The position numbers and the translations under genes are program-made. From the IMG/VR virus record IMGVR_UViG_3300036770_003657, positions 310,001 to 374,000 of that record: a stretch of DNA of 64,000 bases, one strand, 5' to 3'. Positions within the stretch are counted from its first letter, which is position 1, and the number at the start of each line of letters is the position of its first letter. The notes below the pieces were generated by a model that worked only from the letters and a program-made list of their open reading frames with translations, had not been told where the DNA came from and did not search any database. Of the stretch, positions 50,501 to 58,501 are shown piece by piece. The DNA is from a virus.

Positions 50501-53500
50501 GTCCACCGTTTTGTGGTAATGCATTATAGTCAGTTCCGCTACCTGCATATTCCCAAGTGTGGCTACTGCTGTTAACAATACTAGGTCTATGCAACCATAT
50601 CTGTTTACTTGGCAGTGTTTCTAAATTGATTAGTTCATTACCACTGGTAGTGGCCAATATCTTAAATGTTGCCGTGTATAAGTTATCTACGTTTTGGACA
50701 TCAGTTACATCAATATTTAAAATAGCAGGGCTACCATTGTCATATTGAATAACAGTATCTAAGGTAAAGTTATTTCTAATAAAATTTTCCCCAACTAATA
50801 CTTTTTCTACGCTAACAACTAGGCTTCGTGTTGTTGGATCCCAACTGAATATATATGCTCTATTTGGTGTTATACCACTGGTTGTACCTTCGATTACTCT
50901 ACCTGGAATAAATGTATAACTTTGTCCTATAGGAGGAGGTTCTACTTGTAATTTTTGATATACAACGTGACTTTCAGTGAGATCATCAATAAAAAATTCT
51001 TTAATATTCTTTAATAAAAGATGTTCACCTGTTGGTAGTGGAGCAGTAAATTTTGCCTTTATTTCAAAACCATCGTCCAAATATAATTCAAATTGATTGG
51101 CATTTAAAATTTTAATTACATAAGTTTGTTCGTCATAAAGACCTTTAATTAAACTATTTCCATTAGCTCTATAAACTATTTTCTCTGTATTTTGAAAACC
51201 GTGAGCAGGAATTGTTATGACATTAGTATTGACATTTATAACTGGTTCGATTTGTGCAGGACTAGTTCCTGGAATGGTGACATTATTACTTGGTGTAAAA
51301 GGTACCTGATCATCCACCTGTTTGTAACTATTAGTTACATCTCCAATATTACTATAGTCAACTATTTCTGGAACATTAATGATACTGTCAATAATATCTA
51401 TAATGATATCAAATAAATCACCAACTCTACTCTGTGCATCAGGATGTACTAGCGCAATAGTTAACGATTTTAGTTCTTGGAAGGCAGCAATATTTTGAGT
51501 TCTTTGATTTATTAGAGCTGCCACAGTGCTTGTAGAATAGGCTACACCAGCTTCAACGCTTTTACTATTGCCTCCTGTTAGTACATCATATGCTACTGCC
51601 TCTAATACTAGTAAAGTATCTCTTCTACAAGTATCTTGATCATATGTAAATCCTGTATAATATGGCGCTGTGTTGGCAGTTACTTGGCTGTCAATCCAAG
51701 TTATTAGTGCATCTCTTAATTCTTCTTTGTTATTTAAAATTGTACTATATGTTTCTCTATATACAGGATTTCTAAATCTTATTACATAGTGCTGTACTGG
51801 TAGGTCCCCAAAACCAATAGCAGTAATAGTTTGTTGTGCTCCTGCGCTGCCTGTAGCAACTACAATACCTTTATTAAAATCAAAAGCATTAGGACTATAA
51901 CCATTGGCCCTTAAAGCAAATTGACCAAAGTTAGTAGCACTATTGGTAATACTTAGATATCCACCGCTTTGACAATAACTACCATTTAAACAGAAGATCT
52001 GGAAACAGCTAACAATCTGTGCATATGCATCATTAATAACACGATATCCTGTACCCCCAAAGCTCAACATAGTAAATGCATTACCTACCATTGATTTACC
52101 TTGTTGCGGAGCAGGTCCTTCTACTGGGTTCTCTGCTTCAATTTGATTAACAGGTATATTTGGTGTACGTACTTTACTACCATCAACCAATACACCATTA
52201 CCACCTAAGAAGCTGATTATACTACAGTTCTGCACATATGGGCTAATACTAATAACTGGTTTATTATTTGGTAGTCTAGTATATCCTACACGACTACATT
52301 CTGGATCAGCTGGATCATCAAACGCCACTGCATAGTCAAATGTAAAGCTAGGTATATTGTTTACATCCAGTGCATCTCTGAAAGTTATCTCTGTAAAATA
52401 ACAGCCATTACGTACACGTAGCATATCCTTACCAGCATTAAGTGGTCTAATATTACAGGCACGTAGACCAGCTCCTACTACACTAACGTTATCTGGAATA
52501 ATAATTGGATTATCTTCGTAATAGTCTCCACTAGCAACTGCTATAACAATACGCTTTTCGTTTGGAATGTAGTCAGCAACAAAAGCTACAGTTTCGGTTT
52601 GAATGATTTCCTTGTCTGCTAGTAATGCTGCTCTAGCATCACTCTTAGTTGGACTTATTGGTGTAGCATTAGGATATTCTGTATTTGGTGCTTGACTGGG
52701 TCCTTGATCTATAATTGTTACTACATATCCTAAAAGTTCCTGAGCTTTATCTATGGCAGCACTGCTGGCTGGATCTCCTACACCAAATGCGTTGAGATCA
52801 TTTTCTAATACTAAATTGATTATTTCTTCTTTCAAATATCTATATGTTATTGCACTGGCTTGTCTATCATTGAATATAGGTAATCCCATTCCATAACTAA
52901 AATATTTTTTAGCAGCATCTATAGTTTGACTATTGCCACCATACATTAGGTCATAGGCTAAACTGTAGACTAGATATCTTATATCACGAGCGCACTTTTC
53001 TTCATTATAAGTAAAGTTATTAAACTCAACAGTAATAAATTGACTTACTCCAGTAATAATAGCAGCTTTGTTTTCCTGTATCAGTCCAAAATTAAGTTGC
53101 GTTGTTGGATTAGCCGAACTAATGTCTGGAAATACTTTATTGTTTAAAGAACTAGTATTTTCATCTGTAATAACATCAATGATTATATCAACTAAATCTT
53201 GGCATTTGATAGTTTGTTCAGAATTAGTAGCAGGATATAATGAAGTATCTTGTGTAAGAAGATTGGTACTAGATTTAGTAATTGGTACTGCGTTAACAAT
53301 ATCACCAATAATCTCTTGTAGTCTTGTATATGCTGCTAGTGTTTGTGCCTTCTCACCAGCACCTAATTGTAGCACGGCTCCAAATATATAAGCTTCTGCA
53401 TTAGAATAGGTTGCACTATTACCGCCATATAATACATCGTATGTTATAGCATCAACTATAAATTCTACATCACGTCTACATTTATCTATTATACTTCCTG

Positions 53501-56500
53501 GGGTGCTGGCATATGATGGATAAGTATCAATTAACCAAGCAATGACTTCCTCTCTAATAAATGCTTTATTTGTTTGTAATTGATTTTTAGCATTTAAAAC
53601 TGCAACTTCTGCATTACTGGGATCAGTGAAAGACACTGCATCAATAGCAGGATAACCTTCCTCAAGAAAATCAATTATTTCCTGTACTTTATTTTTATAG
53701 CTTAAGAAGAATGTGCCACTGGTTACATATTGTTCACTTTCTCTGTATAATTGTTTTAATGCTGCTGCTGTCTGTATCTTTTGATTATAGAAAGTGCCTA
53801 ATTGATTCTGTCTATCATAACTATATTGATTTTGTCTAGTATTTAAGTTAGTTCCCAGTACTATGTCATATATAGCTCCTTCAATGACTAGACTCATATC
53901 TCTTTCACATTTGGTTACTGTGGGGCCAGTATAACTAAATCCTAAAAATGTATTATTGACATAGTTAGTACCTTGATCAACTATATATTCAATATTATCT
54001 AATAATAAGTCTTTGGCATTGACATAACCTACTGGCAATCCTGCAGGAGTTGGCATAGTAATTGCAGGTAATATTGTAGGTATTTTAGCAATACCATCTC
54101 CAGTACCAGGTACAGCGGCTACAAAGGTATCTCCTACTGTATAAGATTCACCAGTAGTACCAGCTACAGCGTTCCAATCAGTGCTTCCTAATACTTCAAT
54201 TTCATACGTAATACCCGCAACTAAATCTGTTACAGGATATGATACATCAACTACGTTGATTAAGTCACCAGCATATGTATTCGCCAGTATGTTTGTAATA
54301 CTTTGAATACTGGCAGCTACTTCAGTTGCCTCAGTTCCACTTTGAGTATCTACAGCCTTTAACAATAGATAGTTTAAAGCTCTAATGGTAATATCTTTTT
54401 GACTAATTAGTACTGCACTGGCTGTGGCATTGCTATAGGTAAATCCTGCCTTTACGCTTTGCCAATTACTGCCATAGATAAGATCATATCCAATAGCATC
54501 AATAATTAAACCAACATCTCTAAAACAAGTTTGATCATTAAATTCATTTCTTTGTTTATAGACTAAATTACTGGCTATTTGTAGGGCACGTTTAATAGTT
54601 TTTACTGGTTTATTAATGCCATCAAAATTATCATCACCATTAGTTGCACTAACAGCTACTTGTCCACCACCAAATAAATCAGCACTAACAAATTCTAATT
54701 TATTTCCATCTCGATTAAGTGATAATATTGATCCATCTACACCTAAAACTCTTGGAAATGTTAATGTATAACTGTTTACAAACTCTTCCGGTGTTGTTCC
54801 TGCTGGGGCACGTAATCCTACATAGTTATTGCCGTTTGAAGTTAACTCTTTTAATCTAATCTCGCCTTGATTATTAACATTAAGACCGTCAGTGTTGATT
54901 AAGGTAGATCTTATTGTAGATGGAGTTGTCTCACCTATCCTAGTATTATCAATAGTTCCACTGTTGATATCTACGTTGGCTAATGTGCTAGTGCCATCTA
55001 CAGTAAGATCTTCAGCAATATACACATTGTTGTTTACTGTAATATTATTTACTGTAATATCATCTAATAACAAACTGCCTAAAGTTGCTTGGCCAGTAAC
55101 ATCGAGGTCACCACCAATATTAACATTACCAGTAGTATCAAGTGTATTGGCATCAATGTTATCAGCATTTATATCATTACTTGTTATTGTGCCTGTGAAA
55201 TTACTAGTACCAGTAACATCTAGATTGCCACCTACATGTAAGTTTTCGCTTATTCCTACACCACCTGTTACTACGACGGTTCCAGTAGTTGTATCGGTAG
55301 AACCTATATTAGCCTTTGCATATACCTGTCCATCTAAATTAGTCTCTAAATTAACTGTTAAGTTTTCAATAGTAGCATTATCAAGTACATCTAATATATC
55401 AGTTTCTATATTAGTGGCATCAACGTCACCAGTCAAATCACCTGTAACATCACCTGTAACATTACCAGTATACATAGCATCGGTACCTGTAGTACCTCTA
55501 TCCAATATTACAGTTTCAGTGACTACACCACCAGTGTCCTTATAAAGAATAATATCTGTGTATGCTTTTGCATCAAACCCATTAGTACCATTTTCAAAAA
55601 CTTTTACACTTACATTTTCAGCAAATATATCACCAGTGCTTGGTCCAATAATAGTACCTTCAAACTCACCAATAAATCTTTCAGTGGCTTCGATTATTGT
55701 TCCTGTTATGGCTCTAGGTTCTTCTGCTCCAATTACAGTGGCATCAATATTCCCACCATTTATATCAACTTGATCTAACCTACTAAGCCCATAACTGGTT
55801 ATATTACCACTTACCTTACCGATAAACTCAGCTTCTACATAACCTGAATCTAAGGGTGCTCCACCTGTACCATTCTCCAATACTTTTGTAATACCATCTT
55901 CAGCATAGATATCACCAGCAAAATTTCCGCTTATGCTACCTTCAACATTACCATAGAATACAGGTGGTTGATAACTTAATACATTTGTTGGGCCACCTGT
56001 TCCATTATCTAATATTTTAGTAGTGCCATCAGCAGCATATAAATCACCAACTACATTACCTTCTAGTTTACCAACAAATTTTACACTGGCAGTAATTACA
56101 GTTCCTGTGATTAAGGTAGGACCGCTATTACCAATTATAGTGCTGTTAATAAATCCACCGTTTAATAACAAACTACTTATTTGACTGGTTCCAGTAGTTT
56201 GAGTTATTCGACCTAACAATTCACCTGTAAAAGTTGCATCTGTTCCATTGGTGCCATTCTCTAAAACTTTTACTCCACTATCGCTATAAATATCACCAAA
56301 AACATCACCAAACAAGTTACCAGTAATATTGCCTTGAATGTTAGCTAGAATTTCTTCTTCTACATTTATACTATTGGCTACTATATCGCCAGCTACATTA
56401 AGATCGCCTCCAATACCTACTCCACCAGATACAATCAATGTTCCTGTATATGGGTCTAAACTAGGCGTATTATCAGAAAGTATTGTTTTAACATTAACAG

Positions 56501-56786
56501 TAATTATTTCTGGATCAGCTACTAGGGTTTCTACAGTATTGTTTGTCATGACAATACTATTGATTCTATCTTCAGGGCCAATGCTTAGAAAAGTATAGGG
56601 ATTGAATTCGGAAACAACTTCACCTAAAGTAACAATATAGGATAAGTTGTTCCACCTAGTAAAACCATCACCTATTTTAAAGTTTTTTTGATCTAGGTCA
56701 ACCCCAATCTCGCCCTGTGCAAGAATCGGGTTAATATCTATCCAGTTTTGTCTTGAATCTCTTCTTAATTGAATCCTTTTGGCCAT
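44502..56786 (-). CDS. Giant tail-fibre protein (4094 residues)
   Basis: Starts at ATG 56784-56786 with GGAGA upstream; longer frame rejected. N-terminus MAKRIQLRRDSRQNWIDINP, GEIGVDLDQKNFKIGDG is the trimeric fibre attachment domain seen in Mtd-like and other fibres. Then many beta repeats, a helical region with five C-x-RD...YD-x-x-YGGNS repeats (DNA 51420-54600), a beta-helix (KRIVIAVASGDYYEDN near 52550), Gly/Thr repeats, and near the C-terminus tandem 72- and 77-residue units. It ends in AKYADLAENYLADAKYEEGTVL...VVGRL, a domain common at fibre ends. Likely the main adhesin or side fibre. Confidence 0.85.
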   Translation of the reverse strand: MAKRIQLRRDSRQNWIDINPILAQGEIGVDLDQKNFKIGDGFTRWNNLSYIVTLGEVVSEFNPYTFLSIGPEDRINSIVMTNNTVETLVADPEIITVNVKTILSDNTPSLDPYTGTLIVSGGVGIGGDLNVAGDIVANSINVEEEILANIQGNITGNLFGDVFGDIYSDSGVKVLENGTNGTDATFTGELLGRITQTTGTSQISSLLLNGGFINSTIIGNSGPTLITGTVITASVKFVGKLEGNVVGDLYAADGTTKILDNGTGGPTNVLSYQPPVFYGNVEGSISGNFAGDIYAEDGITKVLENGTGGAPLDSGYVEAEFIGKVSGNITSYGLSRLDQVDINGGNIDATVIGAEEPRAITGTIIEATERFIGEFEGTIIGPSTGDIFAENVSVKVFENGTNGFDAKAYTDIILYKDTGGVVTETVILDRGTTGTDAMYTGNVTGDVTGDLTGDVDATNIETDILDVLDNATIENLTVNLETNLDGQVYAKANIGSTDTTTGTVVVTGGVGISENLHVGGNLDVTGTSNFTGTITSNDINADNIDANTLDTTGNVNIGGDLDVTGQATLGSLLLDDITVNNITVNNNVYIAEDLTVDGTSTLANVDINSGTIDNTRIGETTPSTIRSTLINTDGLNVNNQGEIRLKELTSNGNNYVGLRAPAGTTPEEFVNSYTLTFPRVLGVDGSILSLNRDGNKLEFVSADLFGGGQVAVSATNGDDNFDGINKPVKTIKRALQIASNLVYKQRNEFNDQTCFRDVGLIIDAIGYDLIYGSNWQSVKAGFTYSNATASAVLISQKDITIRALNYLLLKAVDTQSGTEATEVAASIQSITNILANTYAGDLINVVDVSYPVTDLVAGITYEIEVLGSTDWNAVAGTTGESYTVGDTFVAAVPGTGDGIAKIPTILPAITMPTPAGLPVGYVNAKDLLLDNIEYIVDQGTNYVNNTFLGFSYTGPTVTKCERDMSLVIEGAIYDIVLGTNLNTRQNQYSYDRQNQLGTFYNQKIQTAAALKQLYRESEQYVTSGTFFLSYKNKVQEIIDFLEEGYPAIDAVSFTDPSNAEVAVLNAKNQLQTNKAFIREEVIAWLIDTYPSYASTPGSIIDKCRRDVEFIVDAITYDVLYGGNSATYSNAEAYIFGAVLQLGAGEKAQTLAAYTRLQEIIGDIVNAVPITKSSTNLLTQDTSLYPATNSEQTIKCQDLVDIIIDVITDENTSSLNNKVFPDISSANPTTQLNFGLIQENKAAIITGVSQFITVEFNNFTYNEEKCARDIRYLVYSLAYDLMYGGNSQTIDAAKKYFSYGMGLPIFNDRQASAITYRYLKEEIINLVLENDLNAFGVGDPASSAAIDKAQELLGYVVTIIDQGPSQAPNTEYPNATPISPTKSDARAALLADKEIIQTETVAFVADYIPNEKRIVIAVASGDYYEDNPIIIPDNVSVVGAGLRACNIRPLNAGKDMLRVRNGCYFTEITFRDALDVNNIPSFTFDYAVAFDDPADPECSRVGYTRLPNNKPVISISPYVQNCSIISFLGGNGVLVDGSKVRTPNIPVNQIEAENPVEGPAPQQGKSMVGNAFTMLSFGGTGYRVINDAYAQIVSCFQIFCLNGSYCQSGGYLSITNSATNFGQFALRANGYSPNAFDFNKGIVVATGSAGAQQTITAIGFGDLPVQHYVIRFRNPVYRETYSTILNNKEELRDALITWIDSQVTANTAPYYTGFTYDQDTCRRDTLLVLEAVAYDVLTGGNSKSVEAGVAYSTSTVAALINQRTQNIAAFQELKSLTIALVHPDAQSRVGDLFDIIIDIIDSIINVPEIVDYSNIGDVTNSYKQVDDQVPFTPSNNVTIPGTSPAQIEPVINVNTNVITIPAHGFQNTEKIVYRANGNSLIKGLYDEQTYVIKILNANQFELYLDDGFEIKAKFTAPLPTGEHLLLKNIKEFFIDDLTESHVVYQKLQVEPPPIGQSYTFIPGRVIEGTTSGITPNRAYIFSWDPTTRSLVVSVEKVLVGENFIRNNFTLDTVIQYDNGSPAILNIDVTDVQNVDNLYTATFKILATTSGNELINLETLPSKQIWLHRPSIVNSSSHTWEYAGSGTDYNALPQNGGRTRVEYEQVSELPGRVYSSGTNELGDFKVGDFIKAENKTGNVQFTNTVSIAALDALKLAVGNITIEEFSADIDLGDNEVGGPSHNRLSTQLAVRSFLENRLGDFIDKELTTTTQPGGIPQLNALGKLSADQIPPLRNFLVYRSNGYRSRLNLVNTVPPTSILNGDLAIETYSGVSLTLDGVLVAVDGDLILQASSGATGRVVGGNNSTTVVIGSLGEFFDDTFDTVGEITLNGASTGLTPTLVGGIIPDQNTNYILSELDSKQILLLDPTQTYDFTGVTSVTGSNSQAQGTIEYIVEGVANALDNSNDPVTGLAGGSGYTQPPSGFYTDVPLTGGSGTGARADLFLSGGVVTNVVLTAGGSGYTTVDRLSANDANLNGRTGGSAFSVKVSQIQNRVYVDIVGALKFNANSIAPEFTEDANVVTKTTDQLDSTVVATFNAASTGSGGNVNTALSRITIVGHPFDDGDAVQYNAGFGTPLGGIVNNSIYYVKSIDADTIELYTTYSLSTKLTIVNSGAGNQTLTLSILDITKDTVYIPDHGFATGDAVKIIAADPPYGILTNSIFFVGSVTTNTFTIHEGRADAVASTLGLTIGAFNFTNTGTGVASFRKQSIKIIGVVDNASILAENWSSLSASNIDTTNIVSGIMSTTRLAIGTANSNTFLRGDSTWAKAVQKIKKPSVDSAITITGPFFDPGPGGIQEFYNEVTVGVDVVSGGQENANIPGHTNLGVASFNKSQFEVGTGGSQGAVGIKSGVVDAGTLDGQDGLYYLTPSNIIGQVPVDKGGTNIASYTVGDMLYASGSTIIQKLPIGDTNSVLNVQPVSLGSANKRPVWTDSITLNGLTVNGNVNITGAASTLNAYDIQMDDNNIELGSVEPISSRSGNINFTAIGALTTTITASTAGMIPGMTLSRVSGGQLGANPRVTAINGANLFTFTADTPPDQISPNGVAVVFNTGGITDATAAGGGITIKGTTDKLFRWIQSTSSWTSSENMDLATGKTYKINGVDVLSSTTLGSGVVNSSLTGVGTISTGTWQASIISPTYGGTGVNNGTKTITLGGNLTTSGAYASTFTMTAATSVTFPTTGTLATLAGTEALTNKTVNGMTISNSTGTFTLANAKTLTASNTMTFQATDGSTINFTTGGQVIYKAAPTIDDPTFNITYNGSGALTSVTLQSAYTTDFKTRFTSVGTTNRFSWLTNLNWNGSAFVKDNNLKSHWAIDKVITVTDTTSYIAFTYGGPTNLASADKFKVFGTGRIEMAGNISSTNTSTGTLIVTGGVAVTENLNVGGNFNVTGNTVIGGNLTVSGTTTTINTETIELADNIIVLNSNETAEPTQNAGIEIERGTDTNVSLLWDESVDKWTFGAGSTVIAGTFQGSVSGGLSGNADTATKLATARTIALTGDVSGSVTFDGSNNVSMTTTIGIDSVALGTDTTGNYIAAVSSGTPGSQTGTSGLTISGSGEGVTVNISHADTSSVGNLSSDNSGNTFIQDISFDFDGFGHVTSASVATATVSIGNGTLTVQGNNGLTGSGTFTANQSTAGTITLSHADTSSVGNLSSDNSDNTFIQDISFEFDGYGHVTAASVATATVSIGNGTLTVQGNNGLTGTGTFTANQSTAGTITLGHANSAITAGTVSDGGATRTLAFGGTFKIPSVTYDAYGHITGTNTITLTMPANPDTNTTYSAGTGLSLSGTTFNHSNSVTAGTISDGGATRTLAFGGTFKIPSVTYDANGHITGTSSITLTMPANPDTNTTYSAGTDLSLSGTTFNVSSATANTASTLVKRDASGNFSAGTITATFSGNLTGNVTGNVSGSSGSCTGNAASASTSSQVTINYNNDSNSTYQMLWGSGNSVYGTGGIYCNPATDTLYASVFNGVATQAKYADLAENYLADAKYEEGTVLMIGGVNEVTIGTDLTRKVVGVVSKNPAHLMNSELEGEHVVAVALQGRVPVKVRGKISKGDMLVSAGDGYAKAHDDPRMGMVIGKALEDFDGDEGVIEVVVGRL
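45241..45672 (-). repeat. Two 216-bp tandem units in the fibre gene
   Basis: Units begin at 45241 and 45457; each encodes 72 residues around GGATRTLAFGGTFKIPSVTYD and TYSAGTGLSLSGTTF. The DNA is nearly identical over long stretches, so the copies are recent or kept alike by recombination. Confidence 0.8.
45661..46122 (-). repeat. Two 231-bp tandem units in the fibre gene
   Basis: Units begin at 45661 and 45892; each encodes 77 residues with NTFIQDISF-x-FDG-GHVT and NGTLTVQGNNGLTG. Directly follows the 216-bp repeat array in the 5' direction of the gene. Confidence 0.8.
51420..54600 (-). repeat. Five-copy helical domain repeat in the fibre protein
   Basis: Five copies of a unit beginning C-x-R-D and containing YD-(V/L/I)-(L/M/V)-Y/T-GGNS or GT/GSN (DNA near 51590, 52955, 53435, 53860 and 54480). 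Copies are diverged at the DNA level, so the repeat is old. Four are in a row; the fifth lies after the beta-helix. Confidence 0.75.
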
Positions 56787-56836
56787 TATTGTCTCCAACT
56801 GTAGTTTGGAGATAGCCTCCAAACCGCCCATAATAG

Positions 56837-56845
56837 TATTTATTA
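56837..56845 (-). promoter_or_regulatory. T4-late-like promoter (TAATAAATA) for the giant fibre
   Basis: TAATAAATA on the minus strand 51 bases before the fibre ATG. Confidence 0.4.
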
Positions 56846-56870
56846 GGAACGATTTGGATAGTAAACTAGT

Positions 56871-57161
56871 TTAATTCAATGCGATTCCTGAGGTTTTACT
56901 TAGATATTGCTTGGCAATCTCTGTGTCTGTTATAGCATGTGTGATAATTCCACTTTTATTAATTGCATATTCATCATCTGGATTTACTGTAAACATAAAA
57001 GGAACCATGCCCATTCCTTGTTGATTCATCATTAATACACTGGGTTTAGTTATGTACATTGTAGTGTCATCCTCACGTACAAACCTACCTAATATTTCTT
57101 CACCGCTGCTTAATTTAAAGCTTACTACGTCATTATCTTTGTATTTTTTTGCTAATAGCAT
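56871..57161 (-). CDS. Sm/LSm-like phage protein
   Basis: 96 residues. DVVSFKLSSGEEILGRFVREDDTTMYITKPSVLMM resembles the Sm1 motif of LSm proteins (strand, G-x-E-x-x-G-x-(F/V), acidic turn), but Sm2 is not clear. C-terminal half helical. Found in other aquatic phages; an RNA-binding role is possible, not shown. Overlaps glutaredoxin by one base. Confidence 0.5.
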   Translation of the reverse strand: MLLAKKYKDNDVVSFKLSSGEEILGRFVREDDTTMYITKPSVLMMNQQGMGMVPFMFTVNPDDEYAINKSGIITHAITDTEIAKQYLSKTSGIALN

Positions 57162-57391
57162 TATGCCGCCTTTTGAAAGTATTTTGCTAGTTCATTATAA
57201 CCACCAATATGTTGTTCATCTAAAAATATTTGTGGTACCGTACGAGCTGTTGGTACTGCTTCTAATAACTCTTCCTTAGTCCATCCATCACCAATTTTAC
57301 GTTCTTCAAACTCAATGCCTTTTAATTCTAATAGGCTCTTGGCCTGATCACAATAGGGGCAATGATACTTACTCCAGATAATAGCCTTCAT
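57161..57391 (-). CDS. grx: Glutaredoxin
   Basis: 76 residues. Active site HCPYCDQAKSLL, cis-Pro motif RTVPQIFLDEQHIGGYNEL with TVP and GG for glutathione. Minimal family length. It probably reduces the phage ribonucleotide reductase encoded next to it. Confidence 0.92.
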   Translation of the reverse strand: MKAIIWSKYHCPYCDQAKSLLELKGIEFEERKIGDGWTKEELLEAVPTARTVPQIFLDEQHIGGYNELAKYFQKAA

Positions 57392-57403
57392 CTTAGTTCC
57401 TTT

Positions 57404-58501
57404 CTAGAATTGAGGAAGTTCATCATAGTTAATAGCATCACTCATGACACCAATAACATAGTTAGTTGATTCGTTTTCCTGTAATGCTGTTTGTTTCTTA
57501 CTAGTATCGCTATGTTTGTTAAACCACGGAATAGGATTGGTCTTGATGTGTGTAGCATATTTTAATCCTATTTCCTTTAGTGCTGATACTGCTGTATAAT
57601 CAACAAAATCCTTTAGAATGTTAGCATTAAGTCCAATAACAGGTCCACGCTTAAACAAGTAGTCAGCCCAAGCCTTTTCTTCTCGTATAACATCCATATA
57701 TAAGGCATAGACTTCTGCTTCACATTCTACTTTGGCCTGTGCGAACCTTGGATCTTCCTTGACCACTTGATTGATCAACCAGCCTGTCCATCCCTTGTGT
57801 AATAATTCATCCTGTAGGATAAGACTGATAATGTTGCCATTTCCAATAAAGATCTTGTTCTCTACCATGGCTAGGCTAGTAGCAAAACTTACCATAAATC
57901 GTAGTGCCTCAAGAGCATAACTGGCATTAAGTGCTAGCCAAATTGCTTTGATATGATGGTCTACAGCGACTTCTGTACCTGTTTCTTTGAAGCAATTTAA
58001 TTGATGTAACTGCTCATAGTATCGACCTACACTAGCAGCCATATCCACAATCTCTTGTGTGTCATGTATGGTGTTAAACACATCTTTAGGTACATTATAA
58101 ATGTTACGAATGATATGACTGTAGCTACGACTATGTATATTAGTCTCGAAGAATGTCCAGTTGTACACTAATGCTTCTAGTTCAGGTAAACTTACTACTG
58201 GAGTAAAGATTTGACTGGGCCCACGTCCTTGTAAACTATCCAATGCTGTTTGACGCAATAAGTTACTAGTGAAAATATGTTTTACTGCTTCACTGGCTTC
58301 TTTAAAATCCTGAGCATCTTTAACTAGGCTGATCTCCTCTGGTACCCAAAAGAAACCACGTGCTGTTTTTTCAAAGTCTGCTATTTTATTATATTTGACT
58401 TCTTCAAATCGTTGTATTGTCACTGGACCTGCTGGGTCAAGGAACATTTTACGATGTAGGTAGTCTGTCTTTGTGTGTAAGTTATATTGTTGTTTGCTCA
58501 T
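57404..58501 (-). CDS. nrdB: Class Ia ribonucleotide reductase, beta subunit
   Basis: 365 residues. Di-iron ligands and radical Tyr in the expected places: LDSLQGRGP (Asp), FFETNIHSRSYSHIIRNI (Glu, His, radical Tyr), and DELLHKGWTGW (Glu, His). It gives the tyrosyl radical to NrdA. Its ATG overlaps the nrdA stop (ATGA). Near the family's usual 375 residues. Confidence 0.96.
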   Translation of the reverse strand: MSKQQYNLHTKTDYLHRKMFLDPAGPVTIQRFEEVKYNKIADFEKTARGFFWVPEEISLVKDAQDFKEASEAVKHIFTSNLLRQTALDSLQGRGPSQIFTPVVSLPELEALVYNWTFFETNIHSRSYSHIIRNIYNVPKDVFNTIHDTQEIVDMAASVGRYYEQLHQLNCFKETGTEVAVDHHIKAIWLALNASYALEALRFMVSFATSLAMVENKIFIGNGNIISLILQDELLHKGWTGWLINQVVKEDPRFAQAKVECEAEVYALYMDVIREEKAWADYLFKRGPVIGLNANILKDFVDYTAVSALKEIGLKYATHIKTNPIPWFNKHSDTSKKQTALQENESTNYVIGVMSDAINYDELPQF

